Assembly (NCBI GenBank): GCA_021904315.1
Contig: CM038923.1
Span: 8,438,038 to 8,502,037 of the forward strand
Source of the DNA: Sphagnum magellanicum
Lineage: Eukaryota > Streptophyta > Sphagnopsida > Sphagnales > Sphagnaceae
Reading direction: 5' to 3'
Length of the DNA: 64,000 nt
The notes beneath the pieces are model-generated. The model made no database searches, was not told the origin of the DNA, and worked only from the letters and a program-made list of their open reading frames with translations. Shown piece after piece: positions 33,823 to 45,611 of this stretch. Numbering within the stretch: the stretch's first letter is position 1; every line of letters begins with the position of its first letter. The position numbers were made by a program, and so were the translations under genes.

Positions 33823-36300
33823 CTTGAGTTTGGGTTCTGGAGAACATTCTATCTAGGTCCAGCTCTCATCCCAGACTGGTGGCAATAATGCAAATGCAAT
33901 TGCATTTAAGGGACTTATCTGTTTTAATGGTGTATTGTTTCTTGATATGTTAATCATTTAAGCTTTCAAGCAAGCTTTGCACTAAAATGACTGTTCCTGT
34001 CTGGACTCTGGATTGGTAATGACAGCTAGCTGTGTACCAGTGCTAGCTACAGGTGCTGATTGGTAACATCAATAGTTTTCATCATGGTCTTCAAAGGTCT
34101 ATTTGCTAGTGAGTATTATGATCCTGAAGCTTGTCCAACAGGTGGTTCCAAAATTCTTCAAACTCATGGATATGGATTATTTATTCACTCTTCTGGACAC
34201 CATAAGATTTCAATTTGTTACATGTGACTGCAAATCACCGAGCAAATGCTGTACAATAAGTGTCAAATTGTCAAGTTATGCAGTTTCTTTTACTGGAATT
34301 TGATTTTGGGAAGTTACTCTGCATTGGATTTCATTAAAATCAATATCACAAAATCCTTTTGGCTCCTATTTCCTCATCTTCTGATTTTTGGAAGTTACTC
34401 TGCATTGGATTTTATTAAAATCAATATTGCAAAAACCCTTTTGGCTACTAATTCATCATCTTCACAGTTGATTGCATCCTCGTATTTTTGTTTGATGTGA
34501 AATAGAATTTCATTTCCTGCCCACTTCTTGTCTTGGCTTTGCAGCATATTGTGGAGAATGCATTACCCTCACTAATTTTTTTGCCTCGATAGAACATGGC
34601 ACCTTACATGGAAGGTGCCTCCCTCCTCTCAGATAAATCATAGCTGTCTGTTTATACAAGCAAAACTTGATCTATTGGTTATTTTTGCTGGGGATGGATG
34701 TTTAATGGGGGCTGTTCTGGGTATTTGGGTCTAATGCTTGGGCTCCTGCCTCGCACAAGGCCCTCATTCCTAGAACAACCACCTTCTTGATCCTTGCCCT
34801 TGGCTTTCATCTGTGACAAATTCCAAACTCAAATGTACCAAGTTGATTGCCTAATAATCTCTTCTTCCCGCTACCACATAGTTGCATCACATCCAGTCTT
34901 ATATAGCCTCTGTTCCCACAACTATTTCTGGATCATGATTGTTGGCTCTCACATGATTTACTATTGAAAGGTTGGTTGGCACAAACATTGGAAGATGTTA
35001 CAATAAATTAGAGAAGAAAAATCGGAAGAAACATGTGTTTAAAAGAAAAATAGAGGGGGTGCCACCAATCCCAAATCCCATTTTTCTCTATTGTGTTGAT
35101 GTGGCCATCTATGATGTGTAGTTTAAAATCATAGCAACTTCTTGATCACTACATGTGATCCATTCCTCGAAGAACATGTAGGCCCCAATTTGTGTCATAT
35201 CAATAGATTGAGCTAAAAACTTCAAAAAACACATTATCCGATTTCATTATTTTGTTCAAACTCGCAAAAAGTTGCCTAATGAGTGGTGTGGCCTCACAAA
35301 CACCATGATTTACCTTGACACTTGAAACTTGCATGGGAACATCCCTATGAAGAGGAAGGATGATTCAAAAAATAGACTTAAGCCAATTCAACCTATTGTT
35401 AATTGATGGATGTTTATTTTGGTCCTTGGTTCATTCTTCCTTATTAAAAGATAACAAAGTCATGGTTTTCATGTTTGATATAGGTTTGCAAACCTTTTGC
35501 ACTTGTGGGAGTTTGTTAGTATTCATTGACTCTAAAAGCAATGATTTTTAGGACTAATTTTCTACCTTTTCTTAGCTAGGGTTTTTTAGTGGTGAAATCT
35601 TGTCAAATTTTGACCTATTTTGTTATCTACCCTTATGCTTAGAAAGTAGGGCATATAACAAGGTAGAATTGTTGAAAGGCTACACTTTTACTTACACTTT
35701 ATCCTAAACCTTAACCCCCATCCCACATGTGTCAAGCCTACAAAAAACCTTACAACCAAATGGCACCATTGAATCATTCAATATCATCAACATCTATTGG
35801 TTGTTTTCTTCCTTTCACCATAAATGCAATAATTAATACATATTTGTCCTCTCTTACAAAAGGGGTTGTTTCACCATCATTGGTTATGCACCTTCGATTG
35901 GGATTACTACATTTTGGATGATATAATTTGGGTTTAGGATGCACAAGCTTTGAAGGAATTGATGATTATTGAAGGTGAAATGCTCAACAAAGTGATGTAG
36001 TGGTTGTGAAGTGCCTTTTATTTTATTTTTGTGTGTTATTGTTCCTTTCTTTCAATTAGTGTCATTGAACATGGCACCTTTGCAACTTGTTCAAAACTTC
36101 AAATTCCATTGTATATTTCTCAAAGTGATTCAACCAATCTTTAACAACTAGATTACAAACCTTGTTCCTTCTCTTGAGCCTCTTTTTTATGTGCATCTTT
36201 GAGTTATTGTTGAAGAGAATAAGAGGAAAAGGAAGGAATATGAACATAACATAATGTTTCAAAATGTTTGAAATGCAAAATTGTCATGGGTTGAATTCAT
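33823..36300. other. Intergenic, no recognisable gene
   Basis: Frames are short and have no domains. An 81-bp tandem duplication lies at 34,302-34,463. From about 34,960 the DNA becomes AT-rich and CG-poor, leading into the hAT remnant. Confidence 0.5.
34302..34463. repeat. 81-bp tandem duplication
   Basis: Units begin at 34,302 and 34,383 and share a GGAAGTTACTCTGCATTGGA core followed by 'ATTAAAATCAATAT' and a CTTTTGGCT block. They differ at about 10 positions. Confidence 0.85.
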
Positions 36301-36309
36301 GGTAAATGT

Positions 36310-37900
36310 GCATCACAATAGATGTCATGTCTATATTAAAATATAGGGGAAGGAAAAATTTATGGCCCTTAAATTAGACAACCTTTGGAAACATGGTGAT
36401 AAGGGAAAGGTTTCACTTGTAATCTTGAAAGTTTGTACAACTAGTGAGTATTACACAAACAAGGAATCTACGGATGCAAATGTAATAGCCAAGAAGGATA
36501 TAATCGATAATCAAGTTTTCCATGTTGAAAAGAAGAAGAAGAAATTGGCCTCTAGGTTTTCTGTTCGTTTCCAGATGTTATTTGAAGATAGATCTTTGAC
36601 TAATTGAAAAAATATGAAGAAGTTGTTGCATTTCTTTAATGTGAAAAACTTTCCAAAAACACATTGATTAAAAACACAATATGGTTGGAAGATGGCATCT
36701 TGCATGCACAGGTTGGTTGTTAGCAAAACCAAAACTATGGTGGAAGATGCTAGGCTCATTTTCATTTCATGTGATGAAATGACAACTTGTGATCAATAGT
36801 TTTGGCTTTCCATTCATGCATATGTAGTTGAAAATTATTAGTCAATTCCTTTGTTGTTATTCTTGTAATGTGTGATTGATGGGGTCACTTTTGATAATCT
36901 AAAGCAAAATTTGGTGGATGCCTTTATGCTTTTTGGTGATTTGATTCAAATAACAATTCATTTAAATAAATAACATTTCAAATTATTGGGGTGCATGTGT
37001 TTCATGGTATCATAACAAGTGTGACAATGCTTGATTGAAAGGTCAAAATGCACCATTCATGATGGGCATACATTATGTTAACCACTATGCAAATATGGCA
37101 ATCCAAACTCTTTCTAGGTTGGGTAGTGTGAGCAAAATTGAGGATATGTTATTGAACTTATATGCATACTTCTCTCATAGTTCAAAGAATTTTTTTAAAT
37201 TTGTTGAATTGTTTGACAACTTGGAAATATGGGTTAGTGTTTCTCAAAATCCACTAACAACATTGAAATCCATTAACATTCATTTTGGGAAACATGTTGG
37301 ATTTTTCTGTTACTTTCATTTAAAAGAATGTTGTTTGACTCAATATTGTGCCTTGGTTTTAAATATGCATAAGTTATCCATAATTTGCAGCTACTTTGTG
37401 ACTTAGGGGTAATGTTGGGGTTCTCTTGTATCATGCCCATGCTTGAAAGACTAATTGACCTAATCAAATTCTCCTACTTTCAACAATGTTTTGTGTGTGA
37501 TTTTTTTGTTGCTATAAAGTTGTGTTGAACCAATCTTTATTGTTGGTATAACACGACATCCTGTAAATTACCTACATGACGCAAATATAGGTTTGGAGAA
37601 CTTGAGTTTTCGAATTGCTTGCATTACCATCATGATGCACTGTTATTATCCTCAAGCATCATTTTATGTGTTTGTGACTTGCATATCTTCCAACAAATCA
37701 TTAGTAATATTCAAAGATAATGTTTTGAAACAATAATCAAAGTTAAATCAAATTAAGAAACAATTTCTTGCTCAAGATGCAGTGGATGCTTTGACAATGG
37801 TTCACTCACAATACTAATTGAAAACCTCATGTGAGGTGACCTTCCTTGTTCATATGGTTATCTTGAAAGGGTTTTATTGTTGGCCCAAAAAGCTTGGATC
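36310..37900 (+). pseudogene. Decayed hAT-superfamily transposase, type 1
   Basis: Successive broken frames match one transposase in order. 'LKLDNLWKHGDKGK' and 'KKKKLASRFSVRFQMLF' (36,362-36,607) fit the N-terminal part. The stretch at 36,608-36,900 has several stops but keeps the order of the catalytic region. The 37,035-37,300 frame reads HYVNHYANMAIQTLSRLGSV, then KIEDMLLNLYAYFSHSSKNFF, matching the 'H.mAHrtNLaVQTLS...riE.LLqsLY.YFsHSpKr' segment of plant hAT-like proteins. A later scrap, 'FLAQDAVDALTMVHSQY', near 37,780 fits the C-terminal half. Frame shifts and stops rule out function. Terminal inverted repeats were not found. Such proteins cut and paste DNA using an RNase H-like fold. 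Confidence 0.65.
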
Positions 37901-40900
37901 CACCCAAACATAGATTTTAGAATACTTGATGTGAATATTTTGGACTTGCAATCCTCTTTTTAAAGATCACAATGATGTTCAATGTTCAATGGGCTATGGA
38001 CTAGCCGATGGATCTCAATTTAGTGTCCAAGTTTTGGAAGAAGATTTCCTCCAATGCACTATTATGTGCTTAACTTTATGAGTTCATAAAAGTGGATTCA
38101 AATTTTGGGATTTGTGAAAGATGAGAGAACTTTCTCAACCTTAATGTTCAAGAATACAAGATTGCAAAATCAGCTTTGTGAGCATGGATTTGGTGGTTCA
38201 TATGTTTGCAATAACTTTTCTATATCATTGATACCTTTCAATATGATGATGTCATCATAGTTAAGACTAATGAGAAAACAAAGAAGGGCTTTTAGCTTCA
38301 TGTCTTCTAGCTTCAATGGTTCACTAATGTTTTATAATCGGGAAGCTCTAGGTTTATGAAGCATTATGATTGTTTTATGCTACAATCCATGAGGTTTTCT
38401 CATGCCCAAATTTCACAAACATTCATTTTTGTACTATAAATGTTGGGCATTCTTAGTTCATTATGCCTGTTTTATTTTGCAATTCATGAGATTTTTTCAT
38501 GCCCAAGCCTCACAAACACTAATTTTTGTATTGCAAATGTTGGGCATTCTTGATTCATTTTTTAGCATGTATATTTTTTATTTTTGCATGAAGGTTCAAT
38601 GGTATCTAATCTTCCCTCTTGCACTTTCCATTTGTTTGTGTGTGGGTTTTATTAAGAATGTTACCAATGTGGTACCAATTACAATTTAGTTTTAAGTGTG
38701 GGAATCAAAAATTTAAGTACGACTAGCTTTCGAAAACTTCTTTTGATGATTGTGTTTGTGAGGTCTTAGGTGAAAACTCAAATTTAGGTTGAGTTTTCAT
38801 GATGCTCACCAATTTGAACTTTGGGTAAAATTTTGTTTTCCCTCTCATAATCCATTTGATTTTCTTTGTATCACTAGAATTAATGTGTGCATTGCACATT
38901 AGGATCATTTATTGTCATTCAATGCAATGTCCTTTGAGAAAAGGATTCAACTATCTCACATAAATTTTCAATTTTTTTAATGCATTATTCATGTGGTTTC
39001 AATTTCTGTCTTGAATTTTATGAATATATAAAAATTGCTTATGCTTAATACTTATTACTTATATGCAATTTAAGTTTAAACTTGTAACTTGTAACAAGAG
39101 TTTTTTTTTCTTTTGGTGTCAAGTTTTGCCACTCCAATCCTCCAACACTCACCAAAAGACTCCACAAACTTTTTTTATTGTAACCCAAATTCAGACTCTC
39201 TAAAAAAATTGAAATAGTCACACACAACAAATGCAACCTACAACAGCCAAATACGACATCCCTAATGGGGGGAATAACCATATGTTATATCTATTTTTCT
39301 CCTGTATAGCAAGTCAAAAGATAAAGGAGGCATGTGATTGGAGGCACTTGAGTTGCTAGCTGAAAAGCACGCAGTTGCAACTTCGGCCACCTTCAAGAAT
39401 CCTTAAAGAAAAACACTTAAGAAGAAAAACATTGCTCCCAGCATAATATCAAATGTGGTTTTTTCGTGCTGCAATACACACCAAGCTGAGGTAAGACATG
39501 TACCAAATAACAATATTATTGTTATCACTTGTGTGATTTATGTAAAAGGTATTTTATACTGCAAAATATTGAAGTTTTTTAATGTTATTTGTTTGTTGGT
39601 GGTCATTTGTGAGCATGTTTTGTTCATGTGTTTGACTTTGTTAGTTTCAATAGTGTCGGTCCCTTAGCCTTACCGGCCTTATCAACCCCCTTCAAAGAGA
39701 TAAAGGAAAGTAAGTACCAAATAACAGCTAAAAGAGACAGGTTGCAACCTTGACTATGTGCAACTATGTTATGGCACAAAAAACTTCCAACAAATTTCCT
39801 AGTGTAGTCTGTTCAGCTCATAATTGGCCTTCGGAACTTGCTTTAAGCAAATCTGCTCCGTCGTTCATCTTTGCATCGTACCTCAGTTTCATCCTATCTT
39901 GGCACTCCCCTCTACATTTTGCCTGACTGCATGCATGTTCAAGAGCTTGCCATCCCCCTCCCTAGTCTTGATGGCAGCTTCATTTGTCTTCCATTTTGTT
40001 CATTGTTTTCCCCCTTCTTTTGGGGTGCCTTGGTTAATTTATGGGTTGGCACAGAGCTTGATTAGTGGTCAAGCTCAAAAGTAGTCTGCTTGTTTGTTGT
40101 GATGGCTTTAGGTGGCTTCCACCTGACTATCAATTGAGCATTTTCAAGGACTGAATTGTTTCTGGGTAATAATAACATATGTAAAGTCTTGAACTTGTAT
40201 ATCTAGCATGCCCAAAATTTTAAAATAATCTTTTCTCATACATATGTTACTTCAAATAAAATAAATTAACTTTAAAAATTTATTTTCAAAGATATATGCT
40301 TTACATTATATGTAATTAATAATTATTTAGAAATGATATTTAAGATTTTGATTATGGTCATAAATTCAAATTTCAGGTCTTCAATTTCCTCTCAAATCTG
40401 GCAAGGAAATTGTCTGAGTACAGTTTGAGGTGTAAAAAGCTTTACAAAATTCTTTCATGCTCATCATGATAGTTCAAGCCAGGTTTATATCACACAGCCA
40501 ATGTGACAGCGAGAAGTCACTACACACAAGAGTGTCAGATCAATCAGGTAATTGCAAAAATTGTATAAACCAAACCCACCATCCAAACTTTGTCCTTTGA
40601 CTCCGTGATAAGACCATCCCCATGACAATCTGCAGCTTTCTGCTGTACCAAAAATTGCTTGCACACACAAACTACACTTCAATCTTGAAGAATTTCAACC
40701 AAATTATTTCAGAATTGAAGAAGAGGAAGAAGTGGTTAGATGATTTGCATCGATTACCAACAAGCCTGAGCCAACCTATTTTTACACTTTTTTCAGGTGC
40801 TTTTTGGCAGGTTGAAATAAAAATCACAGTATGTCCGGCTTTAAGGAGCTGCTACAAGACTGATGCAGCTGCAAAGAGTTGATATCCTTATGCCTCCTCC

Positions 40901-41230
40901 GCAAGTTATAGCTTCAAGCTCCTGCACACAGTTCAAGAATGTTGCTTGTAGCAGTTCGCATCTGGCTGTATCGAGAATGGTCCCATGTCCGGCAACTAAT
41001 CAGTGAATCTGCTCTCTTAGGGCCTTGCTCCATCCATGGCTGTACAACACTATTCAGTGACTGCAAAGCATTCACTCAAGTCTTCTTTGCGCTTGGCAAC
41101 TCAAAGCTGCCTGCCTGGGTCCCATTCAGTATACACTGAATGGCATTCAAACTCACAGCTGACTTCCCTCCTCCCGGGAGAAAAGGGTTTTGGGCCCATG
41201 ACGTTTCAACGTGTGCTTTTTAGAAGGTGA
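37901..41230. other. Intergenic, no recognisable gene
   Basis: It contains a tandem duplication at 38,371-38,565 and AT-rich DNA to about 39,300. Frames at 39,824-40,084 and 40,622-40,882 have no domain. The final few hundred bases are probably the 3' UTR of the minus-strand WD40 gene. Confidence 0.5.
38371..38565. repeat. 97-bp tandem duplication
   Basis: Two adjacent copies start at 38,371 and 38,468. Both read TGTTTTAT, an 'ATTCATGAGATTTT'-like block, TTCATGCCCAA, CACAAACA and AATGTTGGGCATTCTT. Confidence 0.8.
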
Positions 41231-41232
41231 GG

Positions 41233-43400
41233 CTACCTGCCAATCGGCTTGCTTGAGAAGCTTCGAGTGACAGCCTGCACACATCTTCCAAGAAGACTGG
41301 ATCCTTCTGCAACCTTGCTTCCATTCTGATTCTGAAAATCCCAGTCTGGATCCTCATCTTCATCATCTCCAAGGAAATCTTGCTGAATGTCATCATCCCA
41401 CCAGTTTCCATTCGCAATACTGCTAATTCCATGCTCCTTGTGAAACCCAATTGCCTTGAGGCTCTCATATTCCAGAGGAATTGTTCTCACAACAGATGCA
41501 CCTGACATCCTCAAATCAAGAGCAGAGGCACCCAGCATCTTGTTCTGCATAAACACTTTGTGCTCTTGCATCATGAGAGAGTGGACTTCAGTGTTGGCTG
41601 ACTTCAGGTTTGCATGCATCTGCCTGTCATTGGTCCTTGTGTCCCATAGGGACAGAGAATAGCCCAGCCCATTGTCAAATGCAGGTCCACCTGTGAAAAA
41701 TCAAACAACCCAGAATACAGTCAGTCTCATGTCTGAGAAAAATTTCAAAACAAAACACTCTAAGTTGGATCCAACTGTCTTGTTGCATACGTTCTTTAAT
41801 AAATCACTGATTGATCAAGTGCTGCAAAGCATAATGTACTACTGGAAATAGTGATATACTGACCTGTGATCAAAGTGTTGGGTGCAGAGGAACTCCAAGA
41901 GTTGAACACCAGGGATTGGATACCACACCCACTTCGACTCCCCTGGAATTGACTGTAGCACATTGCTGTCTGAAGATCTACAAGATAGAGATCACCATCC
42001 AGACTTCCAAGGGCTGCAGTTTTGGAGTCACAATGTACATCAAATGAAGAAGATGTGGAACCAAACCCACGATGTCCATTATTAAGTTTGGGGAGGTGAC
42101 AACTCACTAAAACCTTCCTGCTTGCAGCATCCCAAATCCGTACAACATCCTTCTTCAGAGTGATGATATGGTCAAGGTCCCTCAGAATTGGTGAAAGTTC
42201 AACAATCTCAGGCGTACTAGAAGTTACATTGAACCTTCTCATTGTGCTACAAAGCATGGCATCTCGTGTCCTTAACCTCAACAAGGGATTCCAATAATCA
42301 TGAGCTGCTGCTGATGGAGGTTTCAGTAATCCAAGGCAGCAGCAGCAGGATTCATCATCAGGGCAGTGGTGTGGCAACGAAAGACTTGACTGAGAAAGGG
42401 AATGGGCTGCCCACTCCTCTAGCATGACCTTGACAGCAGAGGACGACCTGGCTCTCTTCACTGGCTTATGTACACACGCAGAGGAAAGCTGCTTCTGATG
42501 ATGGTCTTGATGTCGTCTCAATGATGCATTTGTTGCTTCCATGCCCATTTCTGGATTCCACTTGATTTCTTCAATCCTAGGCTCAAGGCTAAGAAAGAAC
42601 TGAATCCCCTCCGTGTGCAGGGAGGACTCAGCACGATTTAGGGTCCAGCGGGAGCAGCCTACAAAAGGTCGGCATTCTCTTCTCGCTGCTTTGAAAAGCC
42701 CCTGCAAAAAGATCACACCAAGAAAGCAAGCAAGCGCCATGATGTTCTCAGTACCATTTCTTCATCAAAGTTTGCAATGGCGTAGGGGGGAGAGAGAGAG
42801 CGAGAGAAAACCAAACCCTACCTCATCACCAGATGCAACGTTGCAGAAAACGGAGTGTTTAGGGAGGAGCGAGGTTGTTGTTGCGGTGGTGGTGGTCTTC
42901 TCGAACTTGAACACCATCTCCGTGTTCAGAACGCATGATCCGCTTGCACTAATGCAGTCGGCAGGTAGCGATTCTGAACTTCTGCCTGTAGCAGCAGCAG
43001 CGACGGCAATCTTGCCCTCGTTGTTGTTGTCTGCAGGCGGTTCCTGGTGGATACTGATCTGATTAGAACAACTACTGGTATCGCTGAGATTGAGCTCTGC
43101 GCTGAACAGTCTGCTGGTGGTCACGACGCAATTCCCCGACGAGGAGGAGGAGATGGACTTGAGCTGGAGTCGCACTTGGCCACGGCCAGACTTGTGAATC
43201 CCAGTACTAGACGGATCTCTTCTCTTCACCGAGACCAATGCTACCACTAACGTTGTGGCGACCACCGCCGCACAAGCTGCCCACTCAAGTCCCAGCCCTA
43301 GTCCTCCTCCTAGTCCCGGGTTGTTCTGCTGCTGCTGCTGCTGCTGCTGCATCACTGTCGCCGCAGCTCCTTGCATTAGAACATCAACAGTAGCTTCCAT
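41233..43400 (-). CDS. WD40-repeat (transducin-like) protein with N-terminal hydrophobic segment
   Basis: Three exons on the minus strand, 43,400-42,822, 42,701-41,864 and 41,690-41,233, encode 624 residues. Introns of 120 and 173 bp have GT-AG ends; the first lies between codons, the second after the first base of a Gly codon. The N terminus has eight consecutive Gln (residues 18-25), a Gly-rich stretch and a hydrophobic segment at about 41-58 followed by KRR, a likely membrane anchor. Residues about 350-500 look like degenerate WD40 repeats: VVRIWD (about 379-384), 'ALGSLDGDLYLVDLQT' and 'LITGGPAFDNG' leading to YSLSLWDTR (483-491). The C-terminal part is acidic (DDEDEDPDWDF). The start is the first in-frame ATG. 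I do not recognise the specific family, so the role is unknown. A beta-propeller built only from these repeats would be incomplete. Confidence 0.75.
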
Positions 43401-43433
43401 CAGATCACTCCAATCTTCTTCGCTGCAAAGCAC

Positions 43434-43436
<3 letters not shown>

Positions 43437-43488
<52 letters not shown>
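43437..43488. repeat. (TC)n microsatellite in the 5' UTR of the WD40 gene
   Basis: About 26 TC units lie 37 bases upstream of the WD40 start codon. On the transcribed strand this is a GA repeat in the 5' UTR, a common place for GAGA-type repeats in plants. Confidence 0.9.
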
Positions 43489-43490
<2 letters not shown>

Positions 43491-44500
43491 GCTCCGCTTG
43501 CCACAGAAAGAACCACGTTACAAAACTTCCCACTCAGCTAGGGATACGTCTCTGTCTCTGACACACACGCAACAAGGTTCCAAACTCAACAAGCAAATTG
43601 CAGGACAGGAGGAAAAAGATGGTTGTTTCTACATCAACGGATCAACCCCAAACACTCTCTTTTCATCAGAAATTCTCTGCCAAAACAAACAGAGTAACAC
43701 AATCTCCCAAAAGCTACAAAAACAGTCTTCAAACTCTCAGAAACCCACTTAAACAAAAACACCCCCAAAAAAACACACACACGCACAAAAACACGAACAA
43801 AACTGCACTAGAGAAGAACAACCAACAAGGGGTCTGCATCCATCGATGCTTGATTCTCCACTCAAATCAGCAACCCCCGGACTGCATCCCACTCGTCTTC
43901 CCTGGGCCTGTTTCTTTTTAGCGTTCTCTCATCATCGCCTTTTTCTCTTCCGGAAACAGATCCCCGCTCCCCACCCCCCGCTCTCAGATATCACAACTTC
44001 ACACTTCCTACACAAAACAAAAACAAATTCCAGACACTCTCGACAGAAGAAGATGATGTTCACTTAAGGGATAAAAAAACAAGAAGTTTAATCCAAATCG
44101 CAAACTTCTTCGCCGCTTCCTCTGCTTCCGGCGGCTCCATCCAGAAACAAAAACACTCACTCACACTCGGACACGCACAAACGCCGGTGCACACCTTCAC
44201 ACTTGGTGACGTCAAAATTTGTGCTTTCAAACTTCGTGTTTTGCGCAAACACGAAGACGACGGACGGACGATATAACAAGAAGAAGAAACACGAAATGCC
44301 CTACGGTTGCCGGAATAACAAACCCGAACAACAACAACAAAAAAAAAAAAAAAAAAAACCACACCCCACCCCTCTAGCCTCCCCTACCCCCAATCCCCCC
44401 CCCCCCCCCCCAAACCAAAACAAAAACACGGAAAAGCCCAAAGAGAGAAAGAGAATTGTGGTGGGGCGTGTTTGCGTGTGTAAGTGCTTTTTGTGGTTCT
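43489..44500 (-). promoter_or_regulatory. 5' leader and promoter region of the WD40 gene
   Basis: CG-containing, A/C-rich DNA on the plus strand, hence pyrimidine-rich on the gene's strand, continues to about 44,520 where AT-rich DNA resumes. A palindromic TGACGTCA at 44,207-44,214 matches the bZIP (TGA/CRE-type) core. A tracts (about 44,338-44,358) and C tracts (about 44,395-44,411) are present. A transcription start cannot be placed. Confidence 0.35.
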
Positions 44501-44519
44501 GGAGAGGCGAAAATTTTCA

Positions 44520-45380
44520 AACTAATCCTAGGTACCTAATCGACTTATTATTTTTGCAACTTTGGGAATGAGGGTTTTTTTTATAAAAAAAAACAAAATT
44601 TAACAAACAGACAGAATCCATTCCAAAAGGAGGGTTTTTTTTTTTTTTTTTTCCCAATCTTATAAGGTAGGTATGTGGGTTAGAGATTGTCCACAAGATG
44701 ACTTAGCAAAATTTGGTTACATATAGTGAGAGAGGATATCAGAAAAAATTTAGGATTTTTACTATGATTTGGGGATGACATGTTGAAAATTGGAACTTAT
44801 TTGTCTAGATATGGCGATTTCAGCTTTCTTATATACAGAAATAGGGCGACTTTGCCCCCCCATTTTTTCCAAAATAATCCTTTGTAAGATTCATACCTAT
44901 CTTGGTTTCTACTTGCTTACAAAAGTTGGGGTTGGTTCAACATTGGTGGCCTTGAATGTACCAGCACCCATACCCGTAAGGTAAGTTAAGTTAAATCGTG
45001 GTAGAAACACCCAAGTTTAGGTTGCTCCTAAAAACACAATAAATAAAATATTTACTGTTGAGCCTAGTTTTAAGGGTCAATAAAAACAAAAAAAACACTG
45101 TAGTTATTCAAAGCAAAAAACTTATGCTAATTGTGATACGAATTCTCTCCATCCTGATTGGTTGTTGGGTTCAAAATTGATGTTGGATGGCAAAACATGT
45201 GTGTATTATTAGATGGGAAATTATTATTTTATCATCTTGTCTATGGTTTTTTTCCCCTATTCTTTTGGTAATTGGTGGTTTTCCTTTGCTATGGTTGTGC
45301 ATGTTGTGTACCTGCTAACTAAGTACACTTTTGAACTACAGGGTATATATATACTATTTACCAAGTAGGTAACCAATAAT
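44520..45380. other. Intergenic, no gene
   Basis: AT-rich DNA with T tracts (44,632-44,652) and no recognisable frame. Confidence 0.5.
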
Positions 45381-45382
45381 GA

Positions 45383-45611
45383 TGCGTTCACACTTGATGA
45401 TGTTAAGTCAGTGTTAAATGAAAAATTATCTAGGTGGCACTCAATGATAAAATGTGCCATAGCTTAAATGTTAAATTAAGCTAATGTTTATGTTAGCTTA
45501 ACATATAAATTTTCATGATAAGTAAATTTTTAAGTCTTCAATGACTAGTATGATGGATGTTACAGGACTTATTAACACTAGAAGTACCTACTAACACTAA
45601 GTGTGAACGCA
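45383..45611. mobile_element. 229-bp MITE, copy 2 (inverted)
   Basis: It begins TGCGTTCACACTTGATG and ends with the complement, 'CTAAGTGTGAACGCA'. Inside, 'GTGGCACTCAATGATAAAAT', 'GTTAGCTTAACATATAAATT' and 'TTCATGATAAGTAAATTTTT' are the reverse complement of blocks in the 19,857 element. The copies have diverged by substitutions and small indels. Confidence 0.75.

Noticed and set aside
39824-40084. 86-residue frame with hydrophobic character
   Set aside because: No recognisable domain, no neighbours to support it, and an overlapping frame of similar length.
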